Positions 21,013 through 34,900 of a stretch of 64,000 bases of DNA are shown one piece after another. The notes below the pieces were generated by a model. That model was not told the DNA's origin and did not search any database. It was given only the letters and a program-made list of their open reading frames with translations. Positions within the stretch are counted from its first letter, which is position 1; each line of letters opens with the position of its first letter. The DNA lies in contig VWZX01010538.1 of assembly GCA_013399015.1 (NCBI GenBank), positions 124,001-188,000 of the forward strand, given 5' to 3'. This stretch comes from Galbula dea (lineage: Eukaryota; Chordata; Aves; Piciformes; Galbulidae). Position numbers and translations under genes: made by a program.

Positions 21013-24000
21013 CCATCGCTGTCAAGAACACTCAACAAATTCGAGGTAAGAATTAAAAATAGGGTTTTTTTTTTTAGCTTGGAAGGAATTTTCTCCCCAT
21101 TCCTCAATATTATTATTGCCTGGTTGTTTTAGAATCCCTTTTCAGCGCATGTTGGCTTTTCAAACAGCAAAATATATGAAATAACTTAAAACTGAGTATT
21201 GGCTTCATGTGAATTCCAGTCTACAGGGGTGTGCAGTGTGCTGTTCCTTGCTGCAGGGTAATACATTTTGTTGTGCTTAGTCAGCTATGTAATACTGATA
21301 CATGTTGTATGTTTTGCAAAATTTTTGTTCCAAGTCCCTTAAACTCCTTACAATAATCAGAAAATATTTCTTTTTCTCTAGGGGATTTAGTCCTTTATCC
21401 TGATCTATTGTTCTTAGATAGTTTTATAAGTAATTTATTCTTATTTTGATATATGTTATCAGTACTAGCCAGACTACATGACCAAAGTTCAAGTATTTAA
21501 ACAAACATCTGGAATAGGCATCTATCTATTAATGGGTTAGAAAATACGTATTTTACTATGTAGATTACAAAACTACCTACATAATACTGACAGTAATACA
21601 TGTATTTCTGTTTAGGTTGCCATTCCCAGGCTTTTTGAGTAGTTCTTTTTAGTTGTTAAGTGTTCATAAATATGGATGTGATTTAAATTTTGAAAAATTC
21701 CAAGGGGGCATTTGCCAGTATTTTGTCAGTTCAGTAAGGCAAAAGCAAAGAGTCATCATCTTAAACCATTTATTATTTTTACAACATATACAAATACTAG
21801 TTTATTCTTCAAGTCAGCAGAGAGAAAAGAGTCCAGGTGGAAAAGTCACTTTTAAAATTGTTCATTTTACGTAGTTTCCAAACAATGTACAGACTGGCAC
21901 ATAGTAATGTTGCATTGTCAGAATACCTTGACATGCTTTTAAGAGGCAGAGGAAGACAACTGTGCAACTAAGTCGTTCTGAAATATCCTATACATGTATT
22001 GGAGCGACATCTATTTAATGCTATTTATTTTTGTGTTTAATTTGCTAATTCTGCCAAATGTCTATCACTATTGAAGTTACAAAATAGTTATCATAAGACA
22101 GGAGAAGGCACCACCATTGTTACATTTAGTGGGCTACCCGAGAAGTAAACTGAGTTTTATAGTGGAATAGTAACAGCCAGTGATTAAAAACCAAATGTTA
22201 ATCGAAGCATTCGGAGAGCTAGAGCAGAACAGACAGTTCAGTTTCAGGGGCTGCAGGCTCAACCTTTCACTGAAATGTAAAACTAACAGCAAGTTCTTCT
22301 TTTTCAAAGACCAACTATGAATGTAAGAGAATGTGTTCTTCAATTATTTAGGTATTTCCATGTTAAAGTTTTTAATTCTTGAAAGCATGTGATTTCTAGG
22401 AGGCAGTTTCTAAAGATGGCACTTGAGAAGATACTCCATCTAGTAGTGTTTTTAGAAATAAAAAATAATGTGCGTAGGTTTTTAAAATGAAAACTGACAG
22501 TATTTTTTTATTCTTCTAACTACTAAACTTGGATTCAGTAAGATAGAAACAGGAAACCCTTCAGGTAGTAGGAAATGCCTCCTGGCATGTCCCAGTTCCT
22601 GCAAAGTGAGCAGTACTGCAGCACGGCCAGGATCCGTGGCTGCCCGACTTTTATTCCATATAGTCACACCACTGCAAGAAGTACATGGTACACAAGGAAA
22701 ATACAAGAAATTTGGAGAAAAGTAACAGTGGCCTTAAACCAGTGCAGAATAAAATGCTTATGGTTTTTTTTGTTAATAATTTCCACCTGTAAACTGTTAA
22801 GCATAATGAGGTCTGTGACCACTCAGAGACTGCCTGTTTCTGGAAGGTGTTATTATTTACATTCCTTGCTTTCAAACTTTATCCTGGAAGCTGCTTCCTG
22901 TTATAATGTAAAAATGAATGTATTTTCCTAATTGATGTCTATGCCCAGCCAAAAGCACAGAAAGGGACAAAGTTATTTTGTCAGTTGTCTTGTAAGAATG
23001 TGTGGACAGGTATTCCTGCAGAAACAGAATCTGTGGCTAAGCAGAATAAACTTTCCTATTAGAGTAATAACTCAGCATATGGAAGTTGTTTAACTGGGCT
23101 TTCACAAAAGTTAACAAACCCTGTCCACTCCCAGTGTAAATGCTGCAAGTGGTGGTGTATTTTGGTTATCAGGATATTTGCAACCAAAACCAACGCAGGT
23201 TGGAAGGGGAAGGATACTGTACTCCTTTGCAACTTCACCCCAAAATGTACCACATTTCACCAACAAAAGGTTACTCAGATGTTTACCAATACTTAAACTT
23301 GAAACTAAATGATATATGTAAATTAATGAAAATAATGGAACACTGTAATTAGCCTTACACAATTTCAATTGTCTACATGGTTGGAGTTGTTTAGTGGAAA
23401 GTGAAATATTTTGCTGTTCTCTTTCACTGTGATAAACAGCAGCTTTAGACTTTGCTGAGGAAGCTACTTAATATTAATAAACTACTCCCACAGCTAGAAA
23501 ATCAGTGCATTAGCAGAAATAGTACAAAACTACTGTTTTTAGTTGGACATCAGGCTGTTGTTAGATCTGTGCTACACAGTGTGATATGACTACTGCTGTT
23601 TCTTGGTTTCCCAAGTATTATTTTCTTTATAAATCTAGGTAACAGAAAACAGCAGATGATGACATGGATGTAAGAACTTTCTATGTTGTAGGTAATGAAT
23701 CAGCAAGTTTGTCTTCCAGACTACTGTGATACTACAGGTGATAATAAGAATTTTATTTTCAGTGCTACAGAATATATTGAAGAAAAAAAAAAAGGCCAAC
23801 AGGAAAGGGCAAACTGTATAGGAAGAGTAAGTATTGTTTCTAAAATGCCATAAAAACACCAAAAGAAAAAATTCTTCGTGATGTGAAACTACTATTTTGT
23901 AAAAATAACAGAGAATGAAACTAACTTTAAAAAAAAAAATTGCGTTAGTTGAATGTGCAGTAGATTGATGTATTTCCGAGTAAGTCCAAAGTATTCCAAA

Positions 24001-24256
24001 GCCAACTATGCATGTAAACTATGCATATAAAACAATGGGTATGTTATCACTTCTATGTTTGTGCTGAGAGGGTGGGGTAGGGAGAGCACACGTATCATTC
24101 TTATAGGGGCTGGCTGGGTTGTTAGTAACACATGAATGACAAACCTGAGCTAGCAGGTAATTGATGTTTGGGTTTTTGTTTTTTTGCAATTGGATCATAT
24201 TGCTAAATGAAGATAAGCTGTGCAAAGTACATGGCCTCTGGGAGGATAATCCAGAG

Positions 24257-24834
24257 TAACCTGGCTTGTATCAGAAATAGCATGGCCAGCAGGAATAGGA
24301 GGTGATCGTCCCCCTGTAATCAGAACTGGTGAGGCTGCATCTCAAATACTGTGTTCAGTTTTGGGCCCCTCACTACAAGAAAGCCATTGAGGTGCTGGAA
24401 CATACCCAGAGAAGGGCAGCGAAGCTGATGAAGGGTCTAGAACTCAAGTGTTACGAGGTGCAGGTGAAGGAACTGAGGTTGTTTAGTCTGGAGGAGAGGA
24501 GGCTCAGGAGAGACCTTCTTGCTCTCTACACCTATGTCAAAGGAGAAGGGGGAAGGGAAGCTTGGTCTTTTCTCCCAGAGGAAATGGACTTGGGTTGTGC
24601 CACCAGAGGTTCAAGTTGGATATTAGGAACAAATGTCTTCACTGAAAGAGTGGTTAAGCACTGGACCAGGCTGCCCAGGGAAGTGGTGGAGTCACCATCC
24701 CTGGAGGTGTTCAAAGAAAATGTGTAGACATGGCACTTCACAACCTGGTTCAGTGAGAATGGTGGTGGTGGTGGTGGTTTACAGTTGGACTAGATGATCT
24801 TGGAGGTCTTTTCCAACCTTAATGATTCTATGAT
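24257..24834 (+). mobile_element. CR1 LINE 3' fragment
   Basis: The plus strand encodes the CR1 reverse-transcriptase C terminus (YCVQFWAPHYKKAIEVLE, LRLFSLEERRLRRDLLALYT, HWTRLPREVVESPSLEVFKE) in a frame open for 133 codons (24329-24727), and ends with the CR1 3' end GGACTAGATGATCTTGGAGG ... ATGATTCTATGAT. A short (GGT)n run at about 24762-24779 has grown inside the tail. It is antisense to PLCE1, whose 3' UTR may include it. Confidence 0.92.
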
Positions 24835-26946
24835 ACACCACAAGGAATTTTGGAGGGGTTTTTTTTGTGTCTGTGATTCCTTTTCCTGAGAGCTGGAAAT
24901 GACCTGAAGAGGGCACTTTTTTGCTTTGGTAACAGCACTTTGCAGGCATTTTCTGTCTTGTATAGTAAGAGAGTTCTTATCTTCTGCGGACAGAACGCAG
25001 GTTCTGTCTACTTGTTTATATGCCAATTAATGGCTTTATTTCATTTTCTAATTATTAGGAGTGGGGTGTTGATGTGGAGTAACTGAGTGCTTGAATCACT
25101 CCCTCTGTCAATGGATTTCTTGATTCAGTCACACTGGGTAACCGAAATGCTTTCTTTAGGGAGACAAAACATATACAGAGCAATTCTATTCACCACAGGT
25201 ACACTTCTTGTGGAAAATCAAAGGGATAACTGATAACAGCAATTCCTTCATTTGTGCCCTTGTAAGCTGGTATGGATTGTTTTACCTAAGCACATTAATA
25301 ACTCGCTTGGAGAAACAAAAGAGACAACCACAACAAACTTAAATATCAAAAGATGAATTCAAGAGAACAAAAAACTTTACAACAGTGTTTCTGTGTAAAC
25401 AAAAATGTCAGGAGTTATAGCTAAGAGTTCTTTATACTCTCTGGGTTTAACAGACAAGTAAAAAGACATTTCCTGACTGGAAAAATGTATTTTGAATTCA
25501 ATATTTTGAAATGTTAATTACATTTATCAATGCATTGTTTTGAGTTTGGTCAGTTTTGGGTATTAAACATCTTGTGCTGAAAAGAAACAACCAGAAATGG
25601 TCAAACATTTTTTCTTCTAAATCCAGAGAGAGGTAAAAATTCTGCATTTTCTAAAAAGTAGTATATGACAAATATTTTATACAACAGCATGTACTTTGGA
25701 ACATGATAATAAATATTCTTTCTTTAAACACAAGCCTGGAAATCTAGAATTTACAAGAAGAAAATGTTGCTCCTTGTCAGACCAGTTAGGTGTATTTAGC
25801 TATTGTACATTATTTTGTTAAAGGAGATAAACATAAATAATTTGAGCATTTTGTGTATATCTTCCAAAGTTAAACAGATATGCAAAGGAAGTTACAGTAT
25901 ATTTAAATCTCTTTACAGTCACTTAACACAGTGTATAACAGAAATCTTCAGGTAAAAGTGCATTATTTTAATATAATACACATAAAAAGAACACTCTGGT
26001 TCTTTGCCTTCAGTTTCCCTAGAGGCAGCTAGCTAAAATTATCTTTTTGTTTAAAGAGGGGAGGGTGACAACACGTTTGTTTACAACATAGAGTCCAAGA
26101 AAACTTCTTCATCCGGCTAGTGAGAATCTGCAGATGTGAAGAGATCTTCCAATAGCTGACAGGCATCTTTCCAACCTACATGACATCCCACTTAGGATTC
26201 CCAGAGTCTGGATGTTAATCCAGCAGCATTCCCTGGATTAAGCATCTATAGGACAGGGCACACAGTTGCTGACCAGTTCGGTCCACAGCAGGTTCCTTCA
26301 AAGGCACTGCAGAAGGATTCAAGGATGTAAATTCCAGTTTTCAAAAGATGAAAAGAACAAATGCAGAAGAAAGAGGGAATGTGACTGGGATCTTCCAATA
26401 ATTTATTTTGCTTTTCTTGCATTCAGATTGTTTTTATATTTTAGGGGTTTCATAGTAGCCTAGAAACAAAGTATCAGATTTGTCCCTTTATGTTTGAAAT
26501 AATCTTGCAAATTAAAATATTATTTGAATTCTGTTAATTGAATGAGTTAGCAGTAGTGTGACAGCGCATATAAAATAATGCTTTAATTAGGTGTATGTGT
26601 ATAGAAAAATGTAATCTTAAATTTGCCATATGTGAGATGGGATTATCAACACTGAAAAAGATTATTCTTCTACAGTGAGCTGTAACTTCTCAGATCGTAT
26701 CTCAGTGCTGTAGTAGCAGTATGCAAGTATCTGGTTAGTATATGTAGATGGACAAGTTACATGTAATAAAAATGGGATTGTCTTCTGTATTTCTGTGTGT
26801 TGGTTTTAGTCGAGCAAGATGGAAGAAATTGAAGAGATACAGAAAGGAGAATAAAATGCTTGAACATTTTTGGCAACATTTCCACAGAGAGAAATTAACA
26901 CTATAGACTTGTTTTAGCTAAAAAGGAGATTGCTAGTACTGATGAT

Positions 26947-26952
26947 TTTATT
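26947..26952 (-). terminator. PLCE1: candidate poly(A) signal, PLCE1
   Basis: The first canonical AATAAA on the minus strand after the PLCE1 stop, about 465 bases downstream. Others lie further on, so this may be a proximal site only. Confidence 0.35.
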
Positions 26953-27416
26953 AGATGCATGTAATAAAAAAATAACAAAAGCTTTACCGGTACTTCTATT
27001 TACTTTGGCCTAGAGCAAAAGAGTAACTGGACATCGTTAACTAAGCAGTTAGCTGATTAAAATGCATGCTATAAAATCAACCAGGATGCAACATTTTGGG
27101 TTTGTTTTTCAAATGGGCAGAGAAAGTGGGTGAAACACTAGTCTTCACACCATTCTGATTCACTGTAGCAAATGCCAGAATAAGTAGCTGAAGACCTTCC
27201 TGAGACCTTCCTATCTTATTGTGCTTATGCACACCATGTATAAGGCTTTTATGGATCTTTCAGTCAGTCCCTTGTACTGCACTGTGGTTTAACCAGCTAC
27301 CACTTACAAGAAAAAAAGCAAAACCAAATCTCTGTAAATCAGGTATTAAATGATTGCTCAGGGTTAGAATCTAGATCTCATACCTGAACAACCTGTACTG
27401 TAGGCGGTGGTGGTTA

Positions 27417-28913
27417 TTATTCCATAAGTTCACTAAAAGTCAAACTGCACGCAGACCTTTCATCCTTGCTCTGTGGACTATCTGACAAGACCTGCAGAGG
27501 TGGTGATATAAATCCCCGGTACTGCTTACTTGACTTGGTTAACTTCTTGAGTTCACTGGTAAAGGAAATGCCTCTTCTTTTGTCATCTCGTGCTGCCTGT
27601 AAAAAAACAAACAAACAAAAAAAACCAACCAAGAGATCATGGAAATGGTTTAATGGGCTGCTCGTTAGCTGTGAAATGTGGAATTAATAGGAAAACACCT
27701 AACATTTCAAATTCAGTGTGCCTCTGCCTTCACAGCCAAGCACTTTTTTCTGATTGTTCTGAATAAATTAACTGAAATTATACATTGTCAAAGATATGTT
27801 TAGCAAATTTTGGTATAAACTTGTATAAAAATCTGTGCTTATAACTCAAGTACTTTAAAGCGGCATCTGCTGTGGATTGGTGACATCTGCTGGAAAGGAG
27901 AACAGAGCTCCTTCTCCCAGTAGGCACATGCTTCATTCCTGCCCTTTTCTAAAGCCTGAGATAAAGCAACAGAACAACTTTTTCACTGGGCAGGAATAAA
28001 GGAGACTTTATTCCAGCTGTATTTAAGTTCTGCCCATTTGAATAGGCTTGCTTTACTATGATGGGGAGCATACCATGCACAGCCAGAAGATTTTGAAAAA
28101 CACAAAGCTGGCAGCAAAATATAAAGGGTGTCATGGGATTTGCAGGCTGTGAGGGAACTGAATAGATGTCACTGGATGTAACTGATGTGGTTTTGCAAAG
28201 TAAAGAATGGAGGTGTGGAGAAAAGAGGAATCTGCTTTTTGCTGTTGTTTCTTCTCCCCACCCACCCTCATGCCAGTTGTGTCTCCCCCTCCCATTGAAA
28301 GTAAGTTCCCACTAAGCTGATCATACACCATCTATAAAAACTGCTGCAAAGTGTTTAATCTTTTACCTGAACCTGTTCTTTGAGTTTAAGGATAAATTTT
28401 CCTGCTCCCTTCCACTTGCTTTGGGCCTGAAACACACACTCTTGATCAGAGAGAATCCTTTGAGATGGTTTAGATGTTGAGGACTTTTTGTTTGCTGGCT
28501 CTTTTGTCACCTCTTCCAAAAGCACATAATCACTTGGGTTTGGATTGCTCAAAATGCTGTAGGAGTATTTGGCTTTGCAAAGAGTCTGTTTAAGCGCAGA
28601 AAAAATATACAAAAAAAAGGCATTTTCTTAGATTCAGGTTACTAAACTAGTTCCTCAGCTAGTGCTGAGAAGAAACCCCCACCTTACCTTGTGTGAAACC
28701 AACCTCCACCCTACATGTTACAGACCTCCTAGATGGAAGCATGCTGCTTACCTGCTGTATGACATCCTGTGCTGTGCTGAAGCGTGGAGCTTTGATGACG
28801 GTACGTGGTTGCTCTGGGGAGACATCGTGTACCTGAACAAAGAAACTGTCATCCTCAGAGCTGATGGCTGCATCTTCCTTTGCTTCTTGAAAGATGTTTC
28901 TTTCATTTAAATT
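27417..28913 (-). CDS. PLCE1: PLCE1 exons: RA2 domain and C-terminal tail
   Basis: Exons 28913-28752, 28585-28367 and 27596-27417. RA2 reads SFFVQVHDVSPEQPRTVIKA, FSTAQDVIQQTLCKAKYSYS, NPSDYVLLEEVTKEP and FQAQSKWKGAGKFILKLKEQ. RA2 is the high-affinity site for GTP-bound Ras and Rap. The final exon is a basic tail (ARDDKRRGISFTSELKKLTK) that becomes Ser-rich and ends SLTFSELME. The tail is more divergent from mammals than RA2. The acceptor of the last exon lies next to a (CAAA)n/T-rich tract at 27601-27624. Confidence 0.95.
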
Positions 28914-31900
28914 CTGTAGGAAAAAAGGAGAGCCAAATTCATTTACTTCAGAGAGGTAACTAATAGCTGGTGGTCACAGAACGTTTTTATCACAAGAAAA
29001 GGGGGAGACTGTGCCATTGTCCCAGCTCTGTTTCATTAAATGTAAGTCTTCTGTGTAAGAGTTCTGACAAGCCACTACTGTTAATAATAATTACACGTGT
29101 CTGAAATACCTTTTATAATAGGCAAGGAATGGAGCTATATGCATGGTACCACATTACACAAAAAATGATCACTTAAATTCTTTATTCCCTCACAGAAGCA
29201 AAAATTAGTTTTTGTCACATCATGGTGGCATTAAAATGGAAGATGGTGGAGACTGTCCTTTTTTCTCCTTGTTCCTCCACTAAAGCCCAAATAATGTAAA
29301 GAGTAAGAAGCCTGAGTGAGGGAGCAAGAGGAAGGGTGCTTCCCTGTCCTTTCTCAGGCTCTGTAACTACTGCAGATTTTATACAGAATTCCTTCCTCGA
29401 CCCTCCCTCATGTAGATAGTGCATTTCTCTCCAACCCCTTGAAACACAGCTTGAATTTAGAAGCTGTAAACGTGGGCTGCGTATCACACCCTACAAGTGG
29501 ATCCACTCTTTGTTTTTTTCATTCAAATTTCCAGCTTCATTTTGAGCTCCAAGATCTGCAGATATGCTCAAAGTTGCACATAATGCTTTGAGGTACTAGC
29601 ATCCCAGGATAAAACTACAGCCTAATTTTCACACACACTAAGATTTTAATTCCTGTTTTCTGAAAGAATGGGGTTTGGCCATGAGGCATTCGTGGTCACA
29701 CACTTAAATGTTGCAGTCAACTGAATTACTTAGGCTACTATTTTGACAAATTTCTACCTAGTAATTTTTGCTCCAGATATTAGACCCAGAGGAAAACAAA
29801 GTACAGATTTGTATAATGTAATGGCAATTTGTCAAATTGAAGCTTTAAAAATAGAATTGTATCAAAATAACCAGTTAATATTTTTTTCAACTTCAAAAGA
29901 TCCCCAAGGATCTCTGTCATTTGTGTATGTAAAACTTGTGTGTATAAATATGTTTGCATACCTTACTATGATGTTCAAACTAAGCAAGCATTGTTATATG
30001 CTGAACTGACAAAAGACTGTGCCTCTGAAAATGAGATTAAGTGTCTTCTGCTATTTTGTTTCTCACAAGCCTGGGGCACTAGCACTATTTTCAAGCTGTG
30101 GATGTTCTACTTAAAGCTTAAACTGAAATAATTGCTCCATCTTCTTCTAAATTAAAAGAAGTCACCTATTTTATTAGTTTAGGCTATCACTATTAATTTA
30201 ATCATCCTTTGATGGTTTTAGACTTTTTTAATATGAAAATCCTTTCTAATTTTTCTCAACAGAGATGCAGTTGTTGACATCTAAACTGAGTGAGAATTGT
30301 ATGTAGTCTGGAGTTCCATTATCTGTGATCCTTTGGTATTAACTATTTTCCTTCTGTCTTCATATTTTCTCTCACATTGAAATGTAGATTTGCATTGAAT
30401 TAGAACTATCAGTCAAACCACGAAGCTAGTGGCATTGAAGTGTTGACTAAGCACCACATAGCTGATAATAGGCTGAGTGAAGCCAAGTTAGTGTCATGCA
30501 GGTGTATAAAGGATAGTTGTCCTCACGCAGGAATTATGTTTAGTTTTATATGGTGTACACAGCATTGACATTACTCACCAAGCAGTGAAACAAATACTGC
30601 ACCCTTTAATTTCCTGGTTTTAACAGCTATTTTTAGCTACTTTTGTAAATAACAATTTATCTACAACAGACTTACTTCCTCTCGGGTTTTGAAGATAATC
30701 CTTCCAACATATCCTTCTTCTGGGAACCAACTGTTCAAAAGCTGCACTAGCACTTCCTCAGGACCAATTACTCTCTGGAATGGTGATTTTCTGCATTCAC
30801 TCTTCTCTTTAGAGATGAAACTTTTCTCTTCCATCAGAAAATAGTCTGCAGCACATGACTCGGTACCTTTTCTGGTAGCCAAGATCTAAGACAGAACACA
30901 ATAAACACACAGCAATTAGAATGCTAAATATAAACACTGCATAATTAGTAGTTATAAATGAGAATGAAGGAAGCTTTAAGAATAGATAACTGTTCTGATG
31001 TTGCAGGCAAGATTTCTGATGTGCTATTTATTATTCAGATATTTTACTCCAGGGTAATGTACTATTCTCTTTAGCCCAGCCAAGCAGTTCAACTCTTCCA
31101 GACAAGGCAGTACTATTTAAGCTTATTTCTGTCCTATTTGGCCGCCCAGACAATTTATTCATAATCCCAGGACAGTACAGTATTTTCCCACTGCTAGAAA
31201 AACAATCCCTGTTGAGTTAGCTGGTTTTTCTACTCATGAACTTAGCCCTCTAACTTTTACTCTGTATTCCTATGGTGCTTAAGTTCAAAGAGTTGCACAG
31301 AAATGTTTGCCCTTGTTGTAAAGGACAGCCCACTGCCTCCAGCACTCAGAAAGTCTGGTTTTCTCATCTGCATATGCCCAAGCATTAAAATATTAATGTG
31401 AAAATGTTCTAAGATTATGAACCCATTCTCTGAAGCCAATATTGGGAAAATTTCACTGACGATATTCTGTATTTATTTGCAATGTAATTAATTCCACAGT
31501 AACATGTTTCTAAAGCAACTACTTGCTGTGATGAATGAACTACAATGATGCTGCATGTGAAGAATGCAGGAAGGTGAATGTCCAAATTGATGTCAGTGTG
31601 GATTCTTGCAATTAGAGTCTGCAATTCAGCAGGCAACTTACCTGATGGAGAAGCTGCGCAGCAGTGGTCCCCACACTTATGTTAAAAACAGTGAAAGGCT
31701 CCGGGCCTGGAATTCCATGAACTGTCACTTTGTAAGTCACAGCAGCTTTCCTTTCCCCCATGCTAAACAACTGTTCAGACAACAGTCAACAAGTTACTGA
31801 ATATTTTTACACAGGCATGTTATTTTTAGCTTGCTTAGAAGAAACTGTTCACAGACGTTGCAAGGGCCTTGACAGTACAAAGCTGTCCAGCTAATACATG

Positions 31901-34900
31901 GCTGTTACACTACAGATCAAGGCATTAAAAAAAACACCAACAATCCCCACTCGCCCATGCCATCCATGCCTTTAAGCTGAAGGGAAAGAAGAAAAAAACA
32001 AGTTTTCCAGTAAGAGTGTGTAAACTGTCACTTGCCAAAGGGTGGACCTTCATTACTCATTATCCATTCTAGCTGAGCTCAAGACTATTTGGCTTCAGCA
32101 TATGAATTACTGGATGAAAAATCTATAGCTTCATTTTACCCTCCAAACCATTTGTGTTCTTCTTTTCTGCTCTAGCAGAAATACATGTGTTTGACATGTA
32201 TTCACAGGAGGATAACATCTGCAACGCATCTGCTGAACACACAGTAGCTCAGGAGGTTTTATCTAACATTTTAGGAATTGAAAAATGATAATATACATGC
32301 TTAAAGTTACTAAAACACAAGTAACCCAGGGAACATAACATTAAGGGCTATTTAAAAAAAACACCAAACATCCAAACATGCATCTCTATTTTATATATAT
32401 ATAGCACCCATCTGTATGTGCATGTATACATATTTGTACATAAAAACATATAAAAGAAGTGCACACACAATTATATAATTATGTATGTATTTATGGAAAT
32501 ACAGGCTCCATCTTTTCCTGTAACAGAGTTAAATTTTACTGTCACTATCCCAAACTTGTTAGTAATTTGCACCTTTCTTTCTTTTTGTCCCAAATGCACT
32601 ACTTATGATTCATGCATGAAGGAATCCATGAGAGAGCTCTGAATCTTACTGCTCAACCACACTCCTTCTCCAGCACAAGAGTTCTTGTGCTATTACCTAA
32701 ATAGACCAGAAATGTGCAGGCTAACATCTTTGAATAGCCTGGTTCTAGAAGTCTACAGACCATAGTAGTCATTAAGAATATATGGCATTCACAAAAAAAA
32801 ATACAAATGAAATTACCATAGATGTAGGCAGTGTGTTTCCAGAGGAACTTTCTTCCATTCTCCGACTGTTTATGAACAAACTAGAAATTTCTAATGATTC
32901 ATTGTGCAGGTTATGGAGCTGGACATGCCTATAGCCTAAAGAGAAAAAACCAACCAAACAAAACCAACCTTCTGTAAGTATTTTGCCACATTGTAGGACA
33001 CATTTTTCTCATAAATGGAAAGTTCGAATTTGCAATATTTATAGCTATGATTTGCCACACCTATAAGATCAGATCCACCTTATGGATCAGATCATCTTGA
33101 GTGCCATCAGGATCAGGCTCAGCCAGCATGGCTTCATGAAAGGCAGGTCCTTCTTGACCATTCTGATCTCTTTCTGTGACCACGAGGCCCACCTAATGGA
33201 TGAGGGAAGGGCTGTGGATTTTGTCTACCTAGATGTCAGTGAAGCCTTTGACACTGTCTCCCATGGCATTCTCCTGGAAAAGCTGGCAGCTCGTGGCTTA
33301 GACAGGTGTAGTCTTTGCTGGGTAAGAAGCTGGCTGGATATCTGAGCCCAGAGAGTTGTGGTGAATGGAGTTAAATCCAGTTGTGTCCAGGCATGAACGG
33401 TGTTCCCCAGGGCCCAGTTTATAGGACCAGTTCTGTTTAATATCTTTATCAATTATCTGGATAAGGGAATCAAGTGCATCCTCAGCAAGTTTACAGACAA
33501 CACCAAGTTGTGTGGAAGTGTTGATCTGTGTGAGGGTAGGGGGACTCTGCAGAGGCATCTGGACAGGCCGGGCCAATAGGCTAATGGTTCAACAAGGCCA
33601 AGTGCAGGGATCTGCATTTTGGTCACAACAACTCCATGCAACACTATAGGCTTGGGGCACAGTGGCTGGAAAGCTGCTCAGTGGAAATGGATGTGGGAAT
33701 GCTGGTAGACAGCATGAGCCAGCAGTGTGGCCAGGTGGCCAAGAAAGCCAACACCATCCTGGCCTGTATCAGAAAGAGCGTGACCAGCAGGACTAGTGAA
33801 GTGATCATCCCCTTGTACTTGGCACTGAGGCTGCACCTTCAATACTATACAGGACCCTCACTACAAGAAAGACATTTTGTTGCTGGAGAGCATACAATGA
33901 AGGGCAATGAAGGTGGTGAAAGGTCTAGAGAACAAGTCTTCTGAGGAGTGGCTGAAGAAACTGGGGTTCTGGAGAAGAAGAGGCTCAGGAGAGACCTTAT
34001 CACTCTAAAACAACCTGAAAAGAGGTTGCAGCAAGGTAGGAGTTGGTCTCTTCTCCCTGGTAATGAGAAACAGGATGAGAGGAAGCAGCCTCAAGTTGCA
34101 CTAGGGATCTTAGACTGGATATTAGGAAAAATGCAACAAGGAAAATTCTCACTGAGAAAATGTGTGTCTATAGTAAGATCTCCAGTTGCTAAGGCCTTTG
34201 TGTAGTAAGTATTGAGTGACACAAGGCAAATGTGAAAGTATTTTTACTGTTCTGAAGACCTGCTGGCAATACGGAAACTCCCTCTTCCAAGCGTCATAGA
34301 ATTAATGATCCTTCCTCTCTAACCTTTTTCACCCTTCCTTCACTTCCTTTCCAGCCATAGCTGCAAGAAGCACAATTCCCCTCTGCCCAGTGATCACCAG
34401 TTACAGCAGTTCCTTGGGCAAAAGACAAGGCAGAGAAACCATTCTACACTTCCGAAGGGGGAGCAGTAAGTCTCCAGGCGAGCACAACCTCACAACCACA
34501 GGTCAGGATCAGAGCAACTGCATACAAGATGCCCCAGTCTCTGCAACAGCACAGGATCTGACTTCTTACAAGTCATGGGGCCAGCCACCAGCTTCTAGGG
34601 AGACTGTTTCATACTGCAGCATCATACTGCCAGTTCAAAGTATGTTGTCTGATATTTGCTCCCTGTCTCCTCTAGAAAATGCAACCAGCTGATTAAAAAT
34701 ATCCCTCTGTCAGGATTCAGTCCAGGAATCTGCTGGACCTTTTTGGTATATGATGTCACTACAAACTACACTGTACCTCTTTTTAGAGCTTTTAGAGGAA
34801 TGATTCTCTGAGCTGTTACAGCTGAGCTGTTATTTTCAACAACTGCAAACCGAAGAAAGACCAAATCTTCAAAGTGAACCCGGAAAAGGAACTGTTCATT

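Larger units (their letters stand above)
20392..21030 (+). other. NOC3L: NOC3L 3' UTR
   Basis: Non-coding AT-rich sequence after the stop, with poly(A) signals AATAAA at 20755-20760 and 21007-21012. Either could define the 3' end, giving UTRs of roughly 0.4 or 0.64 kb. The extent is inferred. Confidence 0.6.
21031..27416 (-). other. convergent interval NOC3L-PLCE1; probably includes the PLCE1 3' UTR
   Basis: No coding exon of either gene is seen between the NOC3L 3' end and the PLCE1 stop. The sequence is AT-rich with one CR1 copy at 24.3-24.8 kb. On the minus strand, AATAAA signals occur at 26947-26952, 26402-26407, 25035-25040 and near 21767, so the PLCE1 3' UTR could be anywhere from about 0.5 to more than 5 kb. 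Open frames of 60-130 codons here match nothing except the CR1. Confidence 0.5.

Noticed and set aside
22575..22931. 118-codon plus-strand ORF in the NOC3L-PLCE1 interval
   Set aside because: No recognisable domain, no splice or promoter context, and composition typical of random AT-rich sequence.
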